Source: Flavobacteriaceae bacterium NBU2977 (GTDB taxonomy: Bacteria > Bacteroidota > Bacteroidia > Flavobacteriales > Flavobacteriaceae). Taken from it: a stretch of DNA of 64,000 bases. The position numbers and the translations under genes are program-made. The stretch is taken from assembly GCA_019931105.1 (NCBI GenBank), contig JAIOUW010000006.1, forward strand, positions 62,001-126,000. The letters are read 5' to 3'. Shown piece by piece: positions 44,084-52,840 of this stretch (position 1 is its first letter; each line of letters begins with the position of its first letter). The notes beneath the pieces are model-generated. The model searched no databases. It saw nothing but the letters and a program-made list of their open reading frames with translations, and was not told the DNA's origin.

Positions 44084-44210
44084 TGTTGAATAAATTAAGT
44101 GCTATTCAAAAATTAACGCTAGAACGAACTTACGTAGTGACCGTCAACTTTAACTTTATTTAACGCCATAACCTTAAGTTATTCACCTTGTGTTAACAAA
44201 ATGGTTTCCC

Positions 44211-44236
44211 TTGCATCACAAATAATCGTATTTTTA
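44211..44236 (+). promoter_or_regulatory. Candidate promoter of parAB
   Basis: TTG (44211-44213) is followed after 15 bp by TATTTTTA (44229-44236), a 7/8 match to TAnnTTTG, 20 nt before the parA ATG. The preceding 44084-44210 shows no gene and no parS-like palindrome. Confidence 0.35.
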
Positions 44237-44256
44237 CCCCTTAACTTACGACAGGA

Positions 44257-45030
44257 ATGGGCAAGATCATTGCTATAGCAAATCAAAAGGGCGGAGTAGG
44301 AAAAACCACAACTACGGTAAACTTGGCAGCTGCTCTAGGTGTGTTGGAAAAAAAGGTTCTATTGATAGATGCCGACCCACAGGCCAATGCTACATCAGGT
44401 TTGGGAATCGATGTCGAAAGCATCGAAGTTGGTACTTACCAATTGGTCGAACATTCAAAAAATGCAACTGAAACGATTTTAAAGACAGATTCGCCGAACG
44501 TAGATTTGATTCCCTCACATATTGATCTGGTCGCCATAGAAATCGAATTGGTCGATAAAGACGAGCGGGAATATATGTTGAAAAAGGCCATCGCCGAATT
44601 AAGGGATGCCTATGATTATATCCTTATCGATTGCGCCCCTTCGCTGGGATTATTGACTTTGAATGCCCTTACGGCGGCAGATTCGGTCATCATACCCATA
44701 CAATGTGAGTATTTTGCCCTGGAAGGCCTTGGCAAACTATTGAACACCATAAAAAGCGTACAAAAAATACACAACCCTGATCTAGACATCGAAGGCATGT
44801 TGCTCACTATGTACGATTCGAGGTTACGTCTTTCGAACCAGGTCGTTCAAGAAGTGCGTAAACATTTCGGCGATATGGTCTTCGATACGATCATACAGCG
44901 AAACGTGCGTCTGAGCGAAGCTCCCAGTTACGGCGAGACAATAATCAAATATGACGCGAGCAGCAAAGGGGCGGCCAATTATCTGAACATGGCCAATGAA
45001 GTGGTGCAGAAAAACAAACAGGCAGTATAG
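44257..45030 (+). CDS. parA: Chromosome partitioning ATPase ParA (Soj)
   Basis: The protein has 257 residues. The deviant Walker A motif is KGGVGKTTTTVNLAAAL, Walker A' is IDADPQANATSGLG, and Walker B is YDYILIDCAPSLGLLT. It moves ParB-parS complexes by ATP-driven dimerisation on the nucleoid. It stops immediately before the parB ATG, so the two are translationally coupled. Its size and the chromosomal neighbours mark it as the chromosomal copy, not a plasmid one. Confidence 0.96.
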   Translation: MGKIIAIANQKGGVGKTTTTVNLAAALGVLEKKVLLIDADPQANATSGLGIDVESIEVGTYQLVEHSKNATETILKTDSPNVDLIPSHIDLVAIEIELVDKDEREYMLKKAIAELRDAYDYILIDCAPSLGLLTLNALTAADSVIIPIQCEYFALEGLGKLLNTIKSVQKIHNPDLDIEGMLLTMYDSRLRLSNQVVQEVRKHFGDMVFDTIIQRNVRLSEAPSYGETIIKYDASSKGAANYLNMANEVVQKNKQAV

Positions 45031-45930
45031 ATGGCGAAGGCAGTACGAAAACAAGCTCTGGGAAGGGGACTTTCAGCACTCCTAAAAGATCCCGAAAACG
45101 ATATTAAGACAGCTTCAGACAAAAATGCCGATAAGGTAGTCGGTAATATTGTAGAACTCGATATCGATTCTATCGAAGTTAATCCGTTTCAACCGCGCTC
45201 CAATTTCAATGACGAGGCACTTCAAGAATTGGCGACCTCGATCCGGGAATTGGGGGTCATTCAACCCATAACGGTACGCAAGCTCGATTTCAACAAATAT
45301 CAATTGGTATCGGGGGAAAGAAGGTACAGGGCCTCTAAGTTGGTCGCACTTAAAACGATTCCCTCCTACATTCGCATAGCCAATGATCAAGAATCGTTGG
45401 AAATGGCCTTGGTGGAAAACATACAACGCCAAGACCTTGATCCAATAGAAATTGCGCTATCGTATCAACGCTTGATCGACGAAATAGAGCTTACCCAAGA
45501 AAAACTGAGCGACCGTGTGGGCAAAAAGCGCTCAACGATAGCCAACTATATGCGTCTGTTGAAATTGGATCCGATCATTCAGACCGGAATTCGAGATGGT
45601 TTTGTGAGCATGGGCCATGGCCGTGCCTTGGTCAATGTAGATTCAAAGGAAGACCAGATCAAACTCTATGAGAAAATAGTCGGTGACAATCTTTCCGTTC
45701 GTGACACCGAGCAGGCCGTTCGCCTATATCAAAATAAGGGCGCCGCCATAAAAAATGACAAGGTCAAGTCTACCCCTGAGTTCGTCAAAATAGGGATGAA
45801 GGAGTTGAAAGAGCATCTCGATGTGAAGGTTGCCGTTAATGCTTCCGAAAATGGAAAAGGAAAAATTGCCATTCCGTTCAATTCCCCTGAAGAATTTCAA
45901 CGTATCAAAAAAATGATCATAGGTGGGTAA
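45031..45930 (+). CDS. parB: Chromosome partitioning protein ParB (Spo0J)
   Basis: The protein has 299 residues. The N-terminal ALGRGLSALL motif interacts with ParA in relatives. The CTPase/ParB-Nter domain has NPFQPRSNF, LGVIQPITVR, SGERRYRASKL and LVENIQRQDLDPIE. A helix-turn-helix (about 140-175, LSDRVGKKRSTIANYMRLL) recognises parS, and a dimerisation region closes the protein. No parS-like site was found near it. It overlaps the next gene by 8 bp. Confidence 0.96.
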   Translation: MAKAVRKQALGRGLSALLKDPENDIKTASDKNADKVVGNIVELDIDSIEVNPFQPRSNFNDEALQELATSIRELGVIQPITVRKLDFNKYQLVSGERRYRASKLVALKTIPSYIRIANDQESLEMALVENIQRQDLDPIEIALSYQRLIDEIELTQEKLSDRVGKKRSTIANYMRLLKLDPIIQTGIRDGFVSMGHGRALVNVDSKEDQIKLYEKIVGDNLSVRDTEQAVRLYQNKGAAIKNDKVKSTPEFVKIGMKELKEHLDVKVAVNASENGKGKIAIPFNSPEEFQRIKKMIIGG

Positions 45931-46603
45931 GCGCCTATCCATATTCTCCGTCATTCTCTTTTTTGCCATGGCATTGAATGCTCAAGACAAGAAAGAAGAT
46001 GTTCAGGAACCCGAAAAAACAATCGAAAACCAGGAAGTCGATTCGCTACGGACCGACCTGCGGGAAAAAGGTGTCGTGGTTCAAGACTCTATATTTGTAG
46101 AACGCAAAGCGATCAACCCGTTGGCCCCTAGCAAGGCGGCATTTTATTCCGCCGTACTTCCCGGGCTCGGTCAAGTCTACAACAAACGCTATTGGAAAGT
46201 TCCGATCGTCTACGCGGTCATCGGAACGGGTGTTTATGCCTATCTGTACAATGATGATCTATATGATCGGTTTCGTACCGCGTTCAAAAGGCGACAGGCC
46301 GGTTTCACTGATGATGAATTTTGGGATAGAAGAAATCCCGATGACGGTATTATCCCCGCAGAGCCCGATCTATCGACGACCGCACTCGAAGACGGACAGG
46401 AACGCTACCAACGAGATCGTGATCTATCACTTTTGATTACAATTGCAATGTATGCGCTGAATATCGTAGATGCCAACGTCGATGCGCATCTCAAGCAGTT
46501 CAATGTCGATGATGACCTGAGTTTTGACATGAAACCCTATCTTGACCTCGACCCGATAAGTAATAATCCCACTTACGGAATGGCCTTCGTCATCAAATTT
46601 TAG
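45923..46603 (+). CDS. DUF5683 domain membrane protein (GTG start)
   Basis: The protein has 226 residues. A signal peptide (MGKRLSIFSVILFFAMALNA) and an acidic linker lead to the DUF5683 domain, with SKAAFYSAVLPGLGQVYNKRYWK and YAVIGTGVYAYLYN membrane segments and a late NIVDANVDAHLKQFNVDDDL. The function is unknown. It always seems to travel with parAB and dapB in flavobacteria. Start is GTG 45923, overlapping parB; no upstream alternative keeps the signal peptide. Confidence 0.85.
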   Translation: MGKRLSIFSVILFFAMALNAQDKKEDVQEPEKTIENQEVDSLRTDLREKGVVVQDSIFVERKAINPLAPSKAAFYSAVLPGLGQVYNKRYWKVPIVYAVIGTGVYAYLYNDDLYDRFRTAFKRRQAGFTDDEFWDRRNPDDGIIPAEPDLSTTALEDGQERYQRDRDLSLLITIAMYALNIVDANVDAHLKQFNVDDDLSFDMKPYLDLDPISNNPTYGMAFVIKF

Positions 46604-46606
46604 AAT

Positions 46607-47308
46607 ATGAGAATAGCATTGTTCGGATACGGAAAAATGGGAAAAATGATAGAAAAGATCGCTTCGGAAAGAGGTCATGACATCGTAGCCCGTATTGATG
46701 TCGATACCCCAAAAATCGATTTTTCGAATATGGATGTCGCCATTGATTTTAGTATGCCCGACGCAGCGTTCGCAAATATCAGCAATTGTTTCGAACATGG
46801 AATTCCGGTAATCTCGGGGACAACGGGATGGTTAAAGGATTTTGACAAAGCCGTTACACTTTGTCGCGAAAAAGAAGGAGCGTTTATTTATGCCTCTAAT
46901 TTTAGCCTTGGTGTGAACATATTTTTTGAACTGAACGCCTATCTTGCCAAGATGATGAAAAACCTTGACCAGTACGATGTGGCAATGGAAGAAATACACC
47001 ACACCCAAAAATTGGATGCCCCAAGCGGTACCGCCATTACGTTGGCCGAGGGAATCATAAAGAATTCAAATTATGATACTTGGAAATTAGGCCAGGGCGA
47101 TGGCAAGGAAATCGGAATTACATCCAAAAGAATCGAATCGGTACCCGGAACCCATACTGTGGCATACAACAGCGCAGTGGATAGTATTGAAATAAAACAC
47201 ACGGCCCACAATAGGCAAGGATTTGCCTTGGGAGCGGTTACCGCGGCCGAGTGGATAGTCGGAAAAAAGGGCGTATTCACTATGAAGGATGTGTTAAACC
47301 TTGGTTAA
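46607..47308 (+). CDS. dapB: 4-hydroxy-tetrahydrodipicolinate reductase
   Basis: The protein has 233 residues. An N-terminal Rossmann motif (ALFGYGKMGKMIEKIA) binds NAD(P)H. VISGTTGW, YASNFSLGVNIFF and the catalytic HHTQKLDAPSGTA (with the HH pair and Lys) are in place. It makes tetrahydrodipicolinate on the lysine/diaminopimelate route, in the cytoplasm. Bacteroidetes DapB is slightly shorter than the E. coli protein, as here. Confidence 0.96.
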   Translation: MRIALFGYGKMGKMIEKIASERGHDIVARIDVDTPKIDFSNMDVAIDFSMPDAAFANISNCFEHGIPVISGTTGWLKDFDKAVTLCREKEGAFIYASNFSLGVNIFFELNAYLAKMMKNLDQYDVAMEEIHHTQKLDAPSGTAITLAEGIIKNSNYDTWKLGQGDGKEIGITSKRIESVPGTHTVAYNSAVDSIEIKHTAHNRQGFALGAVTAAEWIVGKKGVFTMKDVLNLG

Positions 47309-47461
47309 CACACACAATATATGACGTATAAAAACATTTAATTGCGAAAGGTTTTTAAAGTAAATCCATTTACGGACAATACAAATAGCGGATCAACATC
47401 GTTTGAAACCTTGATTCACCATATCGAAGGATAGAAAAAAAACGACAAACCATAAGCCAAT

Positions 47462-49192
47462 ATGGACACAACAGGTTGGATACTTTTTATTTTGATCATA
47501 CAGGTAATCCATTTTTTGGGTACTTGGAAATTATATATCAAGGCCGGTAGAAAAGCATGGGAAGCAGCCGTGCCTATATACAACGCCATTGTCTTGATGC
47601 AGATTATAAACCGGCCCAAGTGGTGGGTAATCTTATTGTTTATTCCCATAATCAATTTGCTGATGTTCCCTGTGATATGGGTAGAGACCATTCGCAGTTT
47701 TGGCAGGCATAGTCTTTTGGAAACGTGGTTGGTCATCTTGACCTTGGGTTTCTACATCTATTACGTCAATTATATGCTCGACGTTAAATATGTAGAAAAT
47801 CGAAGCCTCCACCCTAGGTCGGTGGCCGGTGAATGGGTAAGTTCGATTGTTTTTGCCATAGTCGCGGCCACCTTGGTACACACCTATTTCATTCAACCCT
47901 ATGTCATACCAACAGGGTCTTTGGAGAGAACCCTTAGGATCGGAGATCTTTTGTTCGTTAGCAAATTCCATTATGGCGCACGTACGCCCATGACGGCGGT
48001 CGCGGCCCCCATGGTGCATGACACGTTGCCGATACTGGGAACACGTTCGTACCTCAACAAGCCCCAAATACCCTATTTTCGACTGCCCGGATTCAAGAAG
48101 ATCAAGCGTAACGAAATCGTGGTTTTTAGTTGGCCCGCTGATACAGTACGTATTTTTTTCAAACGGGAAGAGGGCGTGAAAAAGCCTATCGACAAAAAAT
48201 CGAATTATGTAAAACGGTGCGTAGGACTTCCTGGTGATTCGTTAGAAGTACGGGACGGATATGTTTTTATCAACGGTAGACAATTGGAGCTTCCCGACAG
48301 GGCAAAGCCCCAATATGACTATATGGTATATTCGAACAAAGGAGTGTCGACCAAATTATTGCAACAGGTAGGTGTTGAGGAATTTAACCGTACTTTCATC
48401 GTTGGCGGTCTCAATCAAGAGCAGGCCAATGTCATCAACCAATATATTCTAGGATTCAACAAACGGGCAGATGGCAAGTTTGAATTGATTACCAAGAATA
48501 TGGGAATACCGATAGAAGTCGTTAGAAAATATGGTATCGCCCTGACTGAGGAGACCGGCCGTGCCAGACAGGCCACCTTAACGAATGAAATGGTAAGCCA
48601 ACTTAAAAACAGTAACGAAATAGATTCCGTAATACGAGTAGTTGAACCAGTTGGCAAGAGAGGCATCAACCTTTTTCCGCAAAATCCGGATTACCCTTGG
48701 AATTATGATCAGTTGGGGCCAATTTATATCCCAAAGGCAGGAGCTACCGTACCTTTGAATCTGAAGGTGCTGCCATTGTACAAAAAGATTATCCGCGAGT
48801 ATGAAGGCAACACTGTCGGCGTAAAGGGAAATCAGGTTACCGTAAACGGTGAAGTCGTTGACAGTTATACCTTCAAACAAGACTATTATTGGATGATGGG
48901 CGACAATCGCGACCATTCGGAAGACAGTCGGGCTTGGGGCTATGTTCCGGAAAACCACATAGTGGGAACCCCCATATTCATTTGGTTGAGTTTTGACAAT
49001 TTTAAGGATGCCAAAGGACTGAACGTGAACCCGCCGTGGAAATGGAAACCCCGATGGGACCGTATTTTTACGACAGTGCACGGCAGCGGAGAACCCGTAT
49101 CATATTTCAAATATTTTCTAATTGCGCTAGCACTTTATTTTGTCGGGGATTACTTTTGGAAGAGAAGGAAAAGAGGTGGTTCGAATACGTAG
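47462..49192 (+). CDS. lepB: Signal peptidase I, long Bacteroidetes form
   Basis: The protein has 576 residues. Two or three N-terminal membrane spans with a DUF5684-like region (about 1-105, AGRKAWEAAVPIYNAIVL) are followed by the S26 peptidase. Ser153 lies in PYVIPTGSLERTL and the general-base Lys251 in YVKRCVGLPGDSLEV; box E is MMGDNRDHSEDSRAWGYVP. A ~200-residue insertion separates the box D and box E regions, and a C-terminal membrane span (YFLIALALYFVGDYFW) closes the protein. It removes signal peptides of exported proteins at the inner membrane. A 153-bp gap upstream shows no clear promoter. Confidence 0.95.
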   Translation: MDTTGWILFILIIQVIHFLGTWKLYIKAGRKAWEAAVPIYNAIVLMQIINRPKWWVILLFIPIINLLMFPVIWVETIRSFGRHSLLETWLVILTLGFYIYYVNYMLDVKYVENRSLHPRSVAGEWVSSIVFAIVAATLVHTYFIQPYVIPTGSLERTLRIGDLLFVSKFHYGARTPMTAVAAPMVHDTLPILGTRSYLNKPQIPYFRLPGFKKIKRNEIVVFSWPADTVRIFFKREEGVKKPIDKKSNYVKRCVGLPGDSLEVRDGYVFINGRQLELPDRAKPQYDYMVYSNKGVSTKLLQQVGVEEFNRTFIVGGLNQEQANVINQYILGFNKRADGKFELITKNMGIPIEVVRKYGIALTEETGRARQATLTNEMVSQLKNSNEIDSVIRVVEPVGKRGINLFPQNPDYPWNYDQLGPIYIPKAGATVPLNLKVLPLYKKIIREYEGNTVGVKGNQVTVNGEVVDSYTFKQDYYWMMGDNRDHSEDSRAWGYVPENHIVGTPIFIWLSFDNFKDAKGLNVNPPWKWKPRWDRIFTTVHGSGEPVSYFKYFLIALALYFVGDYFWKRRKRGGSNT

Positions 49193-49213
49193 CGTTTTGG
49201 AGATAGAATATAT

Positions 49214-49242
49214 TTGATTTTTGAATCTGAACTATAATTTTG
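49214..49242 (+). promoter_or_regulatory. Promoter-like sequence overlapping the wbqC start
   Basis: TTG (49214-49216) is followed after 18 bp by TAATTTTG (49235-49242), an ideal match to the Bacteroidetes promoter. However, its last three bases are the TTG start codon of wbqC. Transcripts from here would lack that codon, so either the motif is accidental or it serves a shorter product. Confidence 0.35.
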
Positions 49243-49872
49243 AGAACCTTAATTCACCCTACCTACTTTCCAAGTATCGGCACTTTTGCGGTAGTCGTTC
49301 AAAAAGAAATCATTTGGGAGGTCGAGGACAATTATCAAAAGCAGACCTATCGCAACCGTACCTATATCTGCAATGATCGCGGAAAACATTTGCTCAATAT
49401 TCCCATAAGACATGTCGGTGGCGATCAAGGCCGTCAAAAGTACAAAGATGTAAGGGTCGATAACCGCTATACTTGGCAACGTACCCATTGGCGTACCTTA
49501 CAGACAGCCTATCGAACCTCTCCTTTTTTCGAATATTACGAAGACGATATTGCTCCACTTTTCGAAAGCAATCCAAATTTTCTTTTGGATTTCAACTTGA
49601 AAACAATCGCAACTATTTGCGATTGCCTGCAAATTGAAACACCGCAGTTGAAAACGGAATCGTTTGTTCCGCAATATGATATTTATAAAGATTTAAGGTT
49701 TTTGGTGAATGCGAAAAACGAAACTAGACCAAAGCAACGGCCTTATTCGCAGGTTTTCGGTGATCGCCATGGGTTTGTGCAGAATGCCAGCATTTTGGAT
49801 CTTTTATTCAACGAGGGCACCAATGCACTGACTTATTTGAAACAACAAGACCTAAAATTTTTGGATGTCTAG
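49240..49872 (+). CDS. WbqC family protein (TTG start)
   Basis: The protein has 210 residues. LIHPTYFPSIGTFAVV opens the WbqC domain, followed by VEDNYQKQTYRNRTYI, LLNIPIRHVG, KYKDVRVDNRYTWQRTHWRTLQTAYRTSPFF in pieces and YEDDIAPLFE. The family occurs in O-antigen and other loci; its activity is unknown. TTG 49240 aligns with the family's usual Met position and no ATG lies nearby, so it is kept as the start. It overlaps the DUF6122 gene by 8 bp. Confidence 0.85.
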   Translation: MRTLIHPTYFPSIGTFAVVVQKEIIWEVEDNYQKQTYRNRTYICNDRGKHLLNIPIRHVGGDQGRQKYKDVRVDNRYTWQRTHWRTLQTAYRTSPFFEYYEDDIAPLFESNPNFLLDFNLKTIATICDCLQIETPQLKTESFVPQYDIYKDLRFLVNAKNETRPKQRPYSQVFGDRHGFVQNASILDLLFNEGTNALTYLKQQDLKFLDV

Positions 49873-50191
49873 GTTTCTAATCCATTACGGGATCCATTTA
49901 TTGGTTCCCATTCTCATAGGATTCTTATTCTTTTCAAAGGAGAAAAGATTGATTGTCGTTTTGATCTTTATGTCAGGTATCCTCATCGACTTAGATCACC
50001 TGTTGGCCAATCCGATTTTCGATTCACAGCGCTGCAGTATTGATTTCCACCCTTTGCACAGTTATTGGGCCATTGCGATTTACACTATCTTGCTTTTGTT
50101 CAAAAAAACAAGATTACTTGGCATAGCGCTCATTATTCATATTGTCGCCGACCTTACCGATTGCTGGCTACTCGCCAGTCATTTTGAATGA
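49865..50191 (+). CDS. DUF6122 family small membrane protein
   Basis: The protein has 108 residues and three or four membrane spans. HYGIHLLVPILIGFLFF, FMSGILIDLDHLLANPIFD and IDFHPLHSYWAIAIYTILLL resemble YdjM-like membrane proteins with paired Asp/His residues (IDLDH, HPLH), possibly metal-binding. The function is unknown. Its 3' end overlaps the convergent EEP gene by 24 bp. Confidence 0.75.
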   Translation: MSRFLIHYGIHLLVPILIGFLFFSKEKRLIVVLIFMSGILIDLDHLLANPIFDSQRCSIDFHPLHSYWAIAIYTILLLFKKTRLLGIALIIHIVADLTDCWLLASHFE

Positions 50192-51199
50192 CGCCATTAT
50201 CGGAAAATGATCTGAATATTCAACGTCATAAGTCTTATGGGCAGTGATTTCAAATTCAGGGTCTGCCAAAATAAAATCGATACGAACAGGCAGGCCATGG
50301 AAACTAAAAGTTCGCCCATAACCTGTGCCCTTGGCTTTAAAAGCATCGATTTTGTTCTTGGACAAGATATTGTAGGTTCGCGAAAATTGTGAGTTGTTAA
50401 AGTCCCCACATATGATTTTTTTATAGTTCACCCCATTACCATGTTCAACGACAAACTTTGCCTGTTCTTCTTGTTTTTGAAAATGTGTCGATAGTTGTTT
50501 ACATAATTTTTCAGAAGAGCTATTTCTTATAACTCCCCTACCGGGGGTTATCCCTAATGACTGCAAGTGTAAATTATAGACTCTTATCGTGTCATTTTCA
50601 TACAATATATCGGCATAGGCCGCATTATTTCTTGTCCATTTAAAATTTATAAGTTCGGACTTTAGAATAGGATACTTCGAAAAAATCCCCAATAAAACCT
50701 TTCCTGGATTACCAATATACTCCAAATGCATGAATGGATAATCGACATATTCCTTTCTTCTTAGATAACCTACCTCCTGAAAACAGATTATATCTGGCTC
50801 TTCTTTGTCTATGAATGTCTTAATATCCTCAAAAATCGTTTCACTTTCGATATTCCTATTCTTATTGAACCCCCGAACATTGAAGCTCATAATCTTTAAG
50901 TCATCCTCGGAAAAGACCACTTCGTCTCCATAGGTCAATTTAATGAAATTGCCCAGTGCCAGATAGCCAACCACCAAAGCTGCAAAGGACAATAGCCACA
51001 ATCGCCTTCCACTAATCAGCCAATACAAAAAGAAAAGGATATTGATTGCCACGAATATCGGTACTGCAAGACCTAAAAAGGAAAGTACTGGAAAACTCTT
51101 TACCGAAATATATGGTGTGAAACAAGCCAAAAAAAGGAGCGATGCCACTATAATATTGACCGTAAGAACGATTTTATTGAATACCGATAGCTTCTTCAT
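50168..51199 (-). CDS. Endonuclease/exonuclease/phosphatase family protein, membrane-anchored
   Basis: The protein has 343 residues. Three membrane spans occupy about 1-95 (VFNKIVLTVNIIVASLLFLA; LAVPIFVAINILFFLYWLI; LLSFAALVVGYLALGNFI). The EEP domain has IMSFNVRGFN, DIICFQEVGY, the metal site CGDFNNSQFS and the C-terminal DHFPI. It may hydrolyse a phosphodiester on the periplasmic side, but the substrate is unknown. ATG 51199 is preferred over 51262, because it begins just after the rhomboid stop at 51204 and starts the first span properly. Confidence 0.88.
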   Translation of the reverse strand: MKKLSVFNKIVLTVNIIVASLLFLACFTPYISVKSFPVLSFLGLAVPIFVAINILFFLYWLISGRRLWLLSFAALVVGYLALGNFIKLTYGDEVVFSEDDLKIMSFNVRGFNKNRNIESETIFEDIKTFIDKEEPDIICFQEVGYLRRKEYVDYPFMHLEYIGNPGKVLLGIFSKYPILKSELINFKWTRNNAAYADILYENDTIRVYNLHLQSLGITPGRGVIRNSSSEKLCKQLSTHFQKQEEQAKFVVEHGNGVNYKKIICGDFNNSQFSRTYNILSKNKIDAFKAKGTGYGRTFSFHGLPVRIDFILADPEFEITAHKTYDVEYSDHFPIMASFKMTGE

Positions 51200-51203
51200 G
51201 AAA

Positions 51204-52106
51204 TCAATCCTCTTTACCGGCCTTGAACAAAAAATCCTTTTCGGCCTTCGAAAGGCTCTCATAGCCAGACTTGCTTATTTTGTCCAATATTGAATCTATT
51301 TTTCTTTGGTGGCCCGCTTTATTATAATCCAATTTTGAATTCACATCGACTTTTTGCTTACGGTGCACGGTATGCATCGGAGCTTTCTTTACACGCTCTC
51401 GTGAAGACCTATCCCTTTTTTTGAAAAGATTGGAGATACTGTCCAAAAATTTAGAAAAGCCCTCCCCTATATCTCTACCATCAAGCAATTGTCGCGCATA
51501 AAAATAGCCCAAAGCGGCCCCACCCAAGTGGGCCAAGTGGCCACCAGCGTTGCCCATAGGTATCTGAACAAGGTCTATCAAAACCACAAAAACACCGACC
51601 TGCCACAACTTGACATTGAAAAATATGACCCTTACCTCTTGATTGGGAATATAGGCGCAAACAAAAATAAGAATAGCCGTGACCCCTGCGGACGCCCCAA
51701 TGAGCGCCGTATTATTTCCCAACAGACCTGGAAATACATTATAACTCAAAAGAAAAATCAATCCCCCAAAAATAACACCCAAAAAATAGACATTGGTAAA
51801 ACGCTTGGGGCCGAAAAGGTTCAAAAATATCCTTCCTGCAAAATAGAGCAAAAGCATGTTCCAAAAGATATGTCCCAAACCACCATGGAAAAAAGAATAA
51901 GTCACCAAAGACCAGGGTTGGCCAACAAAATCAAGAAAGTCCTTGGGCAAGTGAAACCATTGGTCAATGGCCGTTTTCGAAAGTCCGAAAAGAAAAGGCA
52001 CCAGTGCATTGATGATAAAAACAAGCACGTTAATAGCGATGAGTTTTTCGGCTATGCTCAAACGGGCAAATTGATATCTAAGGTTTCCGCTGGTCATCGA
52101 TCCCAT
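51204..52106 (-). CDS. Rhomboid family intramembrane serine protease with C-terminal basic tail
   Basis: The protein has 300 residues. Six or so membrane spans form the rhomboid core, with HGGLGHIFWNMLLLYFAG in the HxxxN region, the catalytic serine in LIGASAGVTAIL and the histidine in GGHLAHLGGAALGYF. A soluble, basic C-terminal tail (about 215-300) ends with SILDKISKSGYESLSKAEKD, resembling the DUF6576 domain. It cleaves membrane segments of unknown substrates. It overlaps the preceding rhomboid gene by 13 bp; a second ATG at 52097 is also possible. Confidence 0.92.
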   Translation of the reverse strand: MGSMTSGNLRYQFARLSIAEKLIAINVLVFIINALVPFLFGLSKTAIDQWFHLPKDFLDFVGQPWSLVTYSFFHGGLGHIFWNMLLLYFAGRIFLNLFGPKRFTNVYFLGVIFGGLIFLLSYNVFPGLLGNNTALIGASAGVTAILIFVCAYIPNQEVRVIFFNVKLWQVGVFVVLIDLVQIPMGNAGGHLAHLGGAALGYFYARQLLDGRDIGEGFSKFLDSISNLFKKRDRSSRERVKKAPMHTVHRKQKVDVNSKLDYNKAGHQRKIDSILDKISKSGYESLSKAEKDFLFKAGKED

Positions 52107-52840
52107 CTTCTATTGTTAAAACTGTTTTTTTTCCAGTACCACATAACAACAAAACCGATTACCGCACCCCCGACATGCGCCATATAAGCTGTATTGCTAG
52201 GGCTAAAGAACGATTGGCCCGAAATGGCCGAAACTAGGTCCAATAAGATAATTCCCGGAATGAAATACTTTGCCTTTATAGGTATGGGCAGGAAAATCAT
52301 CATCAATTTTGCATCCGGATTCATCATTCCGAAGGCGGCCATTACTCCCATGATACACCCTGAGGCACCCACCATTGAGGCGTTGTAAATTGGAAAAACC
52401 TCCCTTAAATTCATAAGTTGGGCATTTGATAGGTCGCCGACGGTTTGATTCGTCGCCAACATTTGCAAGATTTGATCATTGCTCAATCCTGAGTCGATCA
52501 ATTCAGAAAACGGAGGTAAGAAATTGAAATAATAATACCCCAATTGAAAAAGTACCGCTCCAAGTCCTGCCGAAAAATATAAAAACAAAAAGCGATTTTT
52601 ACCCAAGCTCTGCTCCACCGGTGTCCCGAACATCCAGAGCGCGAACATATTGAACCCAATATGCATCAAGTTACCGTGCATAAACATATGCGTTACAATC
52701 TGCCAAAGTTGAAAATTGTCATTCTTTGGAAAATGCAAAGCGAACCACTCGTACATTTGGTCTCCATAAAGTGAAGTGGCGACAAAAAATAGTGTGTTGA
52801 TAATCAGCAAATGTTTAATGGCCTCCGTCAGTCTTCCCAT
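52094..52840 (-). CDS. Rhomboid family intramembrane serine protease
   Basis: The protein has 248 residues and a six-span rhomboid core. HMFMHGNLMHIGFNMFALWMFG carries the His/Asn oxyanion region, the catalytic serine is in MVGASGCIMGVMAAFG, and the histidine is in AYMAHVGGAVIGF. It is about 50% longer than a minimal rhomboid because of a loop at about 95-130 (SELIDSGLSNDQILQ). It begins 1 bp after the mutL stop and is followed by a second, divergent-sequence rhomboid, so the pair may act on different substrates. Confidence 0.92.
   Translation of the reverse strand: MGRLTEAIKHLLIINTLFFVATSLYGDQMYEWFALHFPKNDNFQLWQIVTHMFMHGNLMHIGFNMFALWMFGTPVEQSLGKNRFLFLYFSAGLGAVLFQLGYYYFNFLPPFSELIDSGLSNDQILQMLATNQTVGDLSNAQLMNLREVFPIYNASMVGASGCIMGVMAAFGMMNPDAKLMMIFLPIPIKAKYFIPGIILLDLVSAISGQSFFSPSNTAYMAHVGGAVIGFVVMWYWKKNSFNNRRWDR

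Noticed and set aside
44084-44256. Possible parS site next to parAB
   Set aside because: No GTTTCACGTGAAAC-like or related CACGTG-centred palindrome is present; the CACGTG-like bits near 42200 and 42510 lack the flanking bases.
51489-52187. A 232-codon plus-strand frame across the rhomboid genes
   Set aside because: It is antisense to two well-conserved rhomboid cores and has a Lys/Gln-rich composition without any motif.
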